NCBI RefSeq assembly: GCF_028768465.1
Contig: NZ_CP118225.1
Span: 2,275,001-2,339,000 of the forward strand
Source: Rhodopirellula sp. P2
GTDB taxonomy: Bacteria; Planctomycetota; Planctomycetia; Pirellulales; Pirellulaceae
DNA length: 64,000 nucleotides
Direction of reading: 5' to 3'
The notes beneath the pieces are model-generated. The model saw only the letters and a list, made by a program, of their open reading frames with translations, was not told the DNA's origin and did not search any database. Numbering within the stretch: position 1 is the stretch's first letter; each line of letters opens with the position of its first letter. The translations under genes were made by a program, and so were the position numbers. Positions 58,770 to 64,000 of the stretch are shown here, one piece after another.

Positions 58770-60191
58770 TTGACCTCTACTCTTCCCATCGTCGATCACC
58801 CGAGTGCCGCTCGTGAGTTTGTGACCAATGAGCCTCGCTCGCATTGGCATGATGATTCGTTGTGGTTCGTGCGCAGTAAACGTGACAAGCAAGCTCAATC
58901 GATTCCCGAGTGGGAGTACCTCCGCGAGCAAGCGTCGACGATCAAAAACCACACGATCGCGAAGCTGCCCGAGTACCTGCAACAGTTCGAGGCCAACGCG
59001 ACTCGGTTGGGTGCGGTGGTTCACTGGGCGGCGGACGCGGAAGAACACAACCGCATTGTGTTGGATCTGCTTCGCCGCAACGACACCCTGCGGATCGTGA
59101 AGAGCAAATCGATGCTGACCGAAGAGTGCGGTCTGAACGAATACTTGATCGACAACGGCATCGAAGTTGTCGACACGGACTTGGGCGAACGCATCGTTCA
59201 ATTGCGAGGCGAAACTCCCAGTCACATTGTGTTGCCTGCGATTCACATCAAGAAGGAAGAGGTCGGCGATACCTTTCACAAGTATCTGGGGACGCGGGCG
59301 GGCGAGTCCGATCCGCAGGTGTTGACCGAAGCCGCGCGAGGTCACCTGCGGGGCAAGTTCTTGAGCGGGGAAGTCGGGATCACCGGCGTCAATTTCGCGA
59401 TCGCGGACACCGGCGGTTTGGTCGTTTGCACCAACGAAGGCAATGCCGACCTGGGCGTTTCCTTGCCGCGAATTCACATCGCTTGCATGGGCATCGAGAA
59501 GTTGGTGCCGCGGTTCCAGGATCTCTCAGTCTTCACCCGGTTGCTGGCTCGCAGTGCGACGGGCCAACCGATCACCAGTTACACCTCGCACTTTCACGGG
59601 CCGCGAGACGAGAACAGTGAATTGCACATCGTGTTGGTCGACAACGGTCGCTCCAAAATTCGCGACAGCAAAACATTTCGCGAGTCATTGAACTGCATCC
59701 GCTGCGGCGCTTGCATGAACACTTGCCCGGTGTATCGACGCAGTGGCGGGCACAGCTATCGAGCCACCGTGCCCGGTCCGATCGGCAGCGTGCTGGGGCC
59801 TGCGAAAAACGCCAAGGCACACAAGAGTTTGCCGTTTGCCTGCAGCCTGTGTGGTTCATGCACCGACGTTTGCCCGGTCAAAATTCCGTTGCATCACCAA
59901 TTGCTGGCTTGGAGAAAAGTCTTGGTGGGCAAACGCCTTGTCGCCTGGAACAAGCGAATGGCGATGAAGGCCGCTTCGTTCTTGTTCTGCAACCCAACGT
60001 TGTTTGCTGCGGCGGGGTACTTGGGGCGAGTCAGCCTGAAGGTGCTGCCGAAATCGCTGACTCACAACCCATTCAACACATGGGCCAAGGACCGAGATCT
60101 TCCGGAACCGCCCAAGGAATCGTTCCACGAGTGGTATGCCAAGAACCGACCGTCCGGTTCGGAAACGATTTCGAAGGAGGAGCGATCATGA
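58770..60191 (+). CDS. lutB: lactate utilisation protein LutB
   Basis: 473 residues from a TTG at 58770. The N-terminal about 300 residues carry the LUD domain (EEHNRIVLDLLRRNDTLRIV, KSKSMLTEECGLNEYLIDNG, LGERIVQLRGETPSHIVLPA) and the C-terminal part a double 4Fe-4S ferredoxin, CIRCGACMNTCPVYR at about 308-322 and CSLCGSCTDVCPVKIPLH near 357-374. The stop overlaps the lutC ATG. Together with LutA and LutC it oxidises lactate. Confidence 0.96.
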   Translation: MTSTLPIVDHPSAAREFVTNEPRSHWHDDSLWFVRSKRDKQAQSIPEWEYLREQASTIKNHTIAKLPEYLQQFEANATRLGAVVHWAADAEEHNRIVLDLLRRNDTLRIVKSKSMLTEECGLNEYLIDNGIEVVDTDLGERIVQLRGETPSHIVLPAIHIKKEEVGDTFHKYLGTRAGESDPQVLTEAARGHLRGKFLSGEVGITGVNFAIADTGGLVVCTNEGNADLGVSLPRIHIACMGIEKLVPRFQDLSVFTRLLARSATGQPITSYTSHFHGPRDENSELHIVLVDNGRSKIRDSKTFRESLNCIRCGACMNTCPVYRRSGGHSYRATVPGPIGSVLGPAKNAKAHKSLPFACSLCGSCTDVCPVKIPLHHQLLAWRKVLVGKRLVAWNKRMAMKAASFLFCNPTLFAAAGYLGRVSLKVLPKSLTHNPFNTWAKDRDLPEPPKESFHEWYAKNRPSGSETISKEERS

Positions 60192-60796
60192 GTGAAACGC
60201 ATTCCAGCAGTCGGCAGATCATTTTGGATCGGTTGAAAGGTTGCGTCGTGGACGCACCTGAGTTGCCCACGATTGATCCCGCTCGCGTGATTCAGTTTGA
60301 GGATCGTTTGCAGCAGTTCCAGGACACGTTGGCATCGGTGGGCGGCGAAGCCCATCTGGTCAACACGCCCAGCGAAATTCGCGAGAAATTGCAAACCATC
60401 GAAGTCTTCCAGTCCGCTCGCCGGATCGCCTCGACGGTTCCCGACGCGGTCACGCCGACCGTGGATTTAGCGACCATCGACGACCCGCATGCCTTGTCCA
60501 CGCTGGACTGGACGATCGTTCGCGGCGAGTTTGGTGTGGCCGAGAACGGAGCGATTTGGATCGACGGCAAAACGCTGCCTCACCGTGTCATGATCTTCAT
60601 CGCCCAGTACTTAGCGATCGTGATTTCGCGATCGGATTTGCTGAACAACATGCACGAAGCGTACGCCCGAATTGGCACGCCCGACCCCGGGTTTGGTGTC
60701 TTTGTGTCCGGCCCCAGCAAAACGGCTGACATTGAGCAATCCTTGGTGCTCGGAGCTCATGGCTGCCGCAAGCTACAGGTTTTTCTGCTGCCGTGA
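60188..60796 (+). CDS. lutC: lactate utilisation protein LutC
   Basis: 202 residues, ATG at 60188 overlapping the lutB stop (ATGA). LUD domain: RIASTVPDAVTPTVDLATID, FGVAENGAIWIDGKTLPHRV, then MIFIAQYLAIVISRSDLLNN and VFVSGPSKTADIEQSLVLGA. No iron-sulfur motif, as expected. Third subunit of LutABC. A longer frame starting at 59711 lies inside lutB and is not used. Confidence 0.95.
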   Translation: MSETHSSSRQIILDRLKGCVVDAPELPTIDPARVIQFEDRLQQFQDTLASVGGEAHLVNTPSEIREKLQTIEVFQSARRIASTVPDAVTPTVDLATIDDPHALSTLDWTIVRGEFGVAENGAIWIDGKTLPHRVMIFIAQYLAIVISRSDLLNNMHEAYARIGTPDPGFGVFVSGPSKTADIEQSLVLGAHGCRKLQVFLLP

Positions 60797-60872
60797 GTCA
60801 CGGGGCTTCGCGGGGAAATCGTGTGGCTGTTTTTATTTGAGCGTCGATTGAACGTCTTTCGGGCGAGGATTC

Positions 60873-61289
60873 ATGTTGATTCGCAAGTTCCTCGCCGAAG
60901 ACCGTGATGCCGTCGTGGATCTTTGGTTGGCGGTGTTTCCACGCTCCACTGGGCACAATGATCCGGGCACCTCGATCGATCGCAAAATGGCTGCGGACGA
61001 TGGATTGTTCTTCGTGGCGACGGACGAAGTGAATGTGGCCGGCACGGTGATGGCCGGTTACGACGGGCATCGTGGATGGCTGTATTCCGTTGCGGTGTCG
61101 CCTGCCTTTCGACGCCTTGGCGTGGGAACTCGCTTGGTCCGACATGCCGAATCGGAACTGTCCCGTCAAGGTTGCCCGAAGGTGAACCTGCAAGTGATCG
61201 CCGACAACAGCGAGGTCGTCGCGTTTTATCAATCACTCGGATTTCAAGTGGAAGAACGTATCAACATGGGAAAGCTGACCGGCGAGTGA
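60873..61289 (+). CDS. GNAT-family N-acetyltransferase (YpeA-like)
   Basis: 138 residues, ATG at 60873. Acetyl-CoA fold: IRKFLAEDRDAVVDLWLAVF, VAGTVMAGYDGHRGWLYSVA, the acetyl-CoA signature VSPAFRRLGVGTRLVRHAES and C-terminal ADNSEVVAFYQSLGFQVEER. The YpeA subgroup has this compact length. Substrate unknown. Follows lutC after 76 bases but has its own leader; operon membership is uncertain. Confidence 0.92.
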   Translation: MLIRKFLAEDRDAVVDLWLAVFPRSTGHNDPGTSIDRKMAADDGLFFVATDEVNVAGTVMAGYDGHRGWLYSVAVSPAFRRLGVGTRLVRHAESELSRQGCPKVNLQVIADNSEVVAFYQSLGFQVEERINMGKLTGE

Positions 61290-61947
61290 TCGACTCGTCC
61301 GCCAACACCGTGTGGAAAACATGCATCATTTTGCCCAGCAGACCCCGGTTGGGCGCGGTGCGACGGACCTGGAAGTCAGGCGGACGTCCAACCCTAGATT
61401 GCGAAATGTTTGGTGTGGACATCCCGGTAGCGGATGCCACTTTTCTTCCCCGATAGCACTGAAAAGACAACAATTTTCTCTCACAACCACGCTTTGTGGG
61501 AGAGAGGGGGCCGCGTAGTTTTTCGGTGACATGTTTGGTTGGCTTCCTACAACACCTCCTCCAAAACGAAGTTTCGGCCGGAGGTCGAGCATGGAATGAG
61601 AGTAGAACATTTGTCCTCAAATGTTTGCGTGGTTGGCCGCTGTCGTCGAGCAGCGTGACGCGAACGCTTGGAAATCGGCTTGGTTGCAACGAGGTTTCGC
61701 GGTTGAGCGTTGCTCGAGGGAACAGTTGGGGGCAACGGTTCTGCTGTGACTTCCCTCATCCACCTCCACCCAAAACAAAGTTTCGGCCGGAGGTCGAGCG
61801 ATGCCGTGCAGGCATACGCAAGGGAGGGCTCAGCATTGAATCCGGCGCGTGACCCTCTTCGGCCCGAAGTGGGGAGCCAGGGCAATTCAGATAGAGATTT
61901 GCGCAAACGAAAAGGCTCCGCAGCACCCAAGCTTTCTCAGTCCAGGC
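61290..61947. other. intergenic, 658 bases with a direct repeat
   Basis: No gene. An about 33-base direct repeat, ending AGTTTCGGCCGGAGGTCGAG, occurs at 61558-61590 and 61768-61800 (one mismatch plus an offset at its 5' end). The second copy is followed by CGATGCCGTG. The core GGAGGTCGAGC also occurs in the 233-base tandem repeat near 12 kb. Confidence 0.6.
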
Positions 61948-62310
61948 TCAACCCATGCCTTCGATCATCGCTTTCCGGTGTGCGATCGCTTCCCGCTTGG
62001 TTTTGAACGTCAAGAAACGCTGGACGCCCTCTTCCTGCCAAGTCGCCACCCAGCGGCCGTAGAAGTTTCTGCTGACGCCGGTCACGCCGGACGTGTTGTT
62101 GGTGGGTTTCTTGCGAGGCCCTTTGCGCCATTGTCGCTCGCCGAGCTCTTTGATCTTGGCGTCACGCCATTTCTGGGCCTTGGCCAGCGACTTTCGGATC
62201 CCGCCGTCGGAGAACCGAAAGTATTTGGAATGCTGCTCGCCTTGGCGAACGATCCGAACGGTCCAGCCTTCGAGACCCCGGGAGATGTTTAGGTTTTTGT
62301 TCTTGCTCAT
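61948..62310 (-). CDS. AP2-like DNA-binding protein
   Basis: 120 residues from an ATG at 62310 (a longer frame to 62358 adds 16 residues without support). N-terminus is basic (MSKNKNLNISRGLEGWTVRI, FRFSDGGIRKSLAKAQKWRD), the C-terminal about 50 residues are KPTNNTSGVTGVSRNFYGRW and VATWQEEGVQRFLTFKTKRE, the three-strand-plus-helix pattern of AP2/ERF-type domains (NTSGxxGVS...W.A.....). In bacteria such domains usually belong to HNH homing endonucleases or phage/plasmid regulators; here it stands without a nuclease domain. It may bind DNA. Confidence 0.75.
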   Translation of the reverse strand: MSKNKNLNISRGLEGWTVRIVRQGEQHSKYFRFSDGGIRKSLAKAQKWRDAKIKELGERQWRKGPRKKPTNNTSGVTGVSRNFYGRWVATWQEEGVQRFLTFKTKREAIAHRKAMIEGMG

Positions 62311-62405
62311 GCGATCTACGATAATCTGCCTCTGTCCGGCAATCAACATAGAGTTCACGCACGGTCCCGGGATCGCGTCGAATCAAACTGCTGGGGAACA
62401 GCGAA

Positions 62406-63671
62406 TCAGGGGGATTCCCAACCGACAGGTTGTGTCCAGGCCTGTTGTTTTTGGTCCTTGAACGAAGGGTCTCGGGGAGGTTGGTTGCTGGTCACGACCG
62501 CCCGAACGTACAGTTCCTTCCCCGTCAGCGTGTACTCAGGCTGGAGGCTATCGGACGTTCCCACGGTCACACCGATTCGGTGCTCGTCGATCAATCCATC
62601 CGCTTTGGCCAAGGTGGCGATGAACTTGGTTTGGTACGTCGTGTCGGGTTCCGATTGGATTTTCAGCGAGAGGGTTTTTGATTCGGCGTCGTACTTCATA
62701 TCGTCCAGGCTGACACCGCTGGATGCATAGAAGTCGCCGCGTTTCATCGCCCGAATCAAATGTTCGGGCGTGAGGTATTGGCTGCGGACCATCACCCACC
62801 CGCGGCCAGGACGCGAGCCGGGTTTGCCGTGGTACTCGTGGCTGTCGTCCGTCGCGACGCCCATCATTGGCGGCACGTTCAGCGAAGTTTGACGCAGGGC
62901 GTTGATGATGTCCCACATGCGTTCGATGCTGGGGTGTTCGTCGTCGCCGAGATGATTGACACCCGGGTGCCCGTTGTAGACCTCGAAGAATCGTTCGGAG
63001 ACGACCGAAGCAAGGTCCTCGGCGGTCACGGCGTAGTGAAAGTTGGGGTGATTCACGTGCGGCAGGACTTCTCGGCCGTGAGCTTTTTCGTGTTCGAGGA
63101 TGGCTCGCAGGTTGTTTTCGATCACCTGACGAACCGTGTCGCCGCCGGCGGGTTCGAGGGCTTCGGCCAAGTTCGTTGCGTTGATGTGAACCGGCTTGCC
63201 ATCGCCGCGGTCGCTAATTTCTTCCGCGGGAATCAGGATGAATTGGTGATGCTGTTCGACCAAGTAGCGGAACTCATCGAGCGGTTTGAGTCGCACTTGG
63301 TAGTCGGCTTCGCCTTCTGTGCCCCGAGTTTCAACCCAGGCGTTGCCGAATCGGGCTCGGTAGCGATCCAGGATCCCAGCGTCACTGCGTTGCAGGATTT
63401 TCGAGTAGTCCATCCATCGTGAGCCCTCACTGAGCACGTTGTGGTCGGTCAGGGCCAGGAAGTTGTAGCCCTCCGATTGGTACCAATCCGCAATCATTTC
63501 AGGAAATTGATCTCCGTCACTCCACAGCGAATGCGTGTGGATATTGCCCTTCCACCATTGTGGTGCTGGTTCATCAGCGTGGCACAGCAAGGTGAAACAC
63601 GAAGTGGTGAGGCAAAGTGCAAGGAGGAAAAAAGGAAGGAGGCGAGGATGCAAACGCTGGGAGAGTTTCAT
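62406..63671 (-). CDS. secreted PHP-domain phosphoesterase-like protein
   Basis: 421 residues, ATG at 63671. Signal peptide MKLSQRLHPRLLPFFLLALC with cleavage near CHADE. PHP fold: GNIHTHSLWSDGDQFPEMIA with metal-binding HTHS and DG, NFLALTDHNVL, the inserted HVNHPNFHYAV and MGVATDDSHEYHG with metal ligands D and H. PHP proteins are trinuclear-metal phosphoesterases; exported ones occur in planctomycetes near sulfatases and glycosidases. Substrate unknown. Confidence 0.9.
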   Translation of the reverse strand: MKLSQRLHPRLLPFFLLALCLTTSCFTLLCHADEPAPQWWKGNIHTHSLWSDGDQFPEMIADWYQSEGYNFLALTDHNVLSEGSRWMDYSKILQRSDAGILDRYRARFGNAWVETRGTEGEADYQVRLKPLDEFRYLVEQHHQFILIPAEEISDRGDGKPVHINATNLAEALEPAGGDTVRQVIENNLRAILEHEKAHGREVLPHVNHPNFHYAVTAEDLASVVSERFFEVYNGHPGVNHLGDDEHPSIERMWDIINALRQTSLNVPPMMGVATDDSHEYHGKPGSRPGRGWVMVRSQYLTPEHLIRAMKRGDFYASSGVSLDDMKYDAESKTLSLKIQSEPDTTYQTKFIATLAKADGLIDEHRIGVTVGTSDSLQPEYTLTGKELYVRAVVTSNQPPRDPSFKDQKQQAWTQPVGWESP

Positions 63672-64000
63672 GGTGGAATTCAGGCGAGAGGGTTGGCGGG
63701 AGATCGAGTGCCAGTCACAGAGTAGAACCAGTCACAGAGTTGAACCGTTGTCCCCAACCGCATAGGTGAGAGCTCATTGTCTTTTTGAAACGTCGAGCGA
63801 TCGGGGGGACGCTGGTTCGTCGTGGCAGTTGGTTAAGAGAGGAACGCCGCTTGACGGAACATTGGGGGACAAATGTTCTCCTCTGGGCGGCGAGTTTCAT
63901 GAAAACGTTTCATGATGAGTGCCCTTTGTACTGGAAGCACTCGCAAGAAGCATTCTCTGCCAACCAAATCTTCATGATGAAAGACGTCGAATCCTTGCGA
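63672..64000. other. right-edge intergenic region
   Basis: TCATGAAA-acg-TTTCATGA (63897-63915) is an 8-base palindrome that could be an operator. From 63974 an ATG-ATG-AAA frame (MMKDVESLR) runs to the window end and might be the beginning of the next gene, but 27 bases cannot be judged. Otherwise nothing recognised. Confidence 0.35.

Noticed and set aside
59711-60187. Long frame upstream of lutC
   Set aside because: It lies entirely within lutB in another frame; lutC has a coupled ATGA start at 60188.

Overview
The window looks like a chromosome segment of a planctomycete, most likely a Rhodopirellula-like member of the Pirellulaceae. The evidence is two secreted sulfatases, planctomycete cytochrome/DUF1549/DUF1553 proteins paired with a DUF1501 protein, a DUF1559 prepilin-like protein, many Tat or lipoprotein signals, frequent TTG and GTG starts, and intergenic space rich in hairpins. 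This placement is inferred from gene content; no 16S gene is present.

Left part (1-11.8 kb): two divergent sulfatases (the first runs off the left edge), a secreted coiled-coil protein, a large PSCyt1/DUF1549/DUF1553 protein with an inserted golvesin-like domain followed 10 bases later by its DUF1501 partner, then a membrane-anchored protein of unknown function, a small zinc-ribbon protein, a HEAT-repeat protein and a small helical protein. This is the usual planctomycete equipment for degrading sulfated polysaccharides plus housekeeping hypotheticals.

Decaying and accessory part (11.8-23.8 kb): five copies of a 233-base tandem repeat, a truncated glycosidase, an intact Tat-exported NHL-propeller protein, and a planctomycete cytochrome gene with its middle deleted. 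Two intact translationally coupled genes follow (CPA2 antiporter with a PTS EIIA domain, and MoaB/Mog). After them come a lipoprotein lipase, a probable group II intron 3' remnant, a probably frameshifted small gene, a nest of inverted repeats, and an immunity-like gene (Imm35 plus an L7/L12-like domain).

Central part (23.8-36.8 kb): a minus-strand operon of four genes joined by 4-base overlaps (lipoprotein, seven-heme cytochrome c, histidine-rich polytopic membrane protein, TPR-like membrane protein). It has no function I can name and is the best candidate for an undescribed system here. Then come a DUF1559 protein, a conserved cytosolic protein, a Tat-exported intradiol dioxygenase, TrkH, an NfeD-type membrane protease and a nucleotide-transporter-like MFS protein.

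Right part (36.8-64 kb): mostly core genes. These are TsaE, HisC-HisB, malate dehydrogenase, a GT2 glycosyltransferase, an AsmA-like envelope protein, a NatA/NatB-like ABC exporter whose permease is fused to a CPBP protease, TilS, RNase Y, a GntP permease with a large soluble insertion, fumarase C, a ferredoxin divergent from lutABC (lactate oxidation), a GNAT acetyltransferase, an AP2-like DNA-binding protein and a secreted PHP phosphoesterase. No rRNA, tRNA or CRISPR array was seen.
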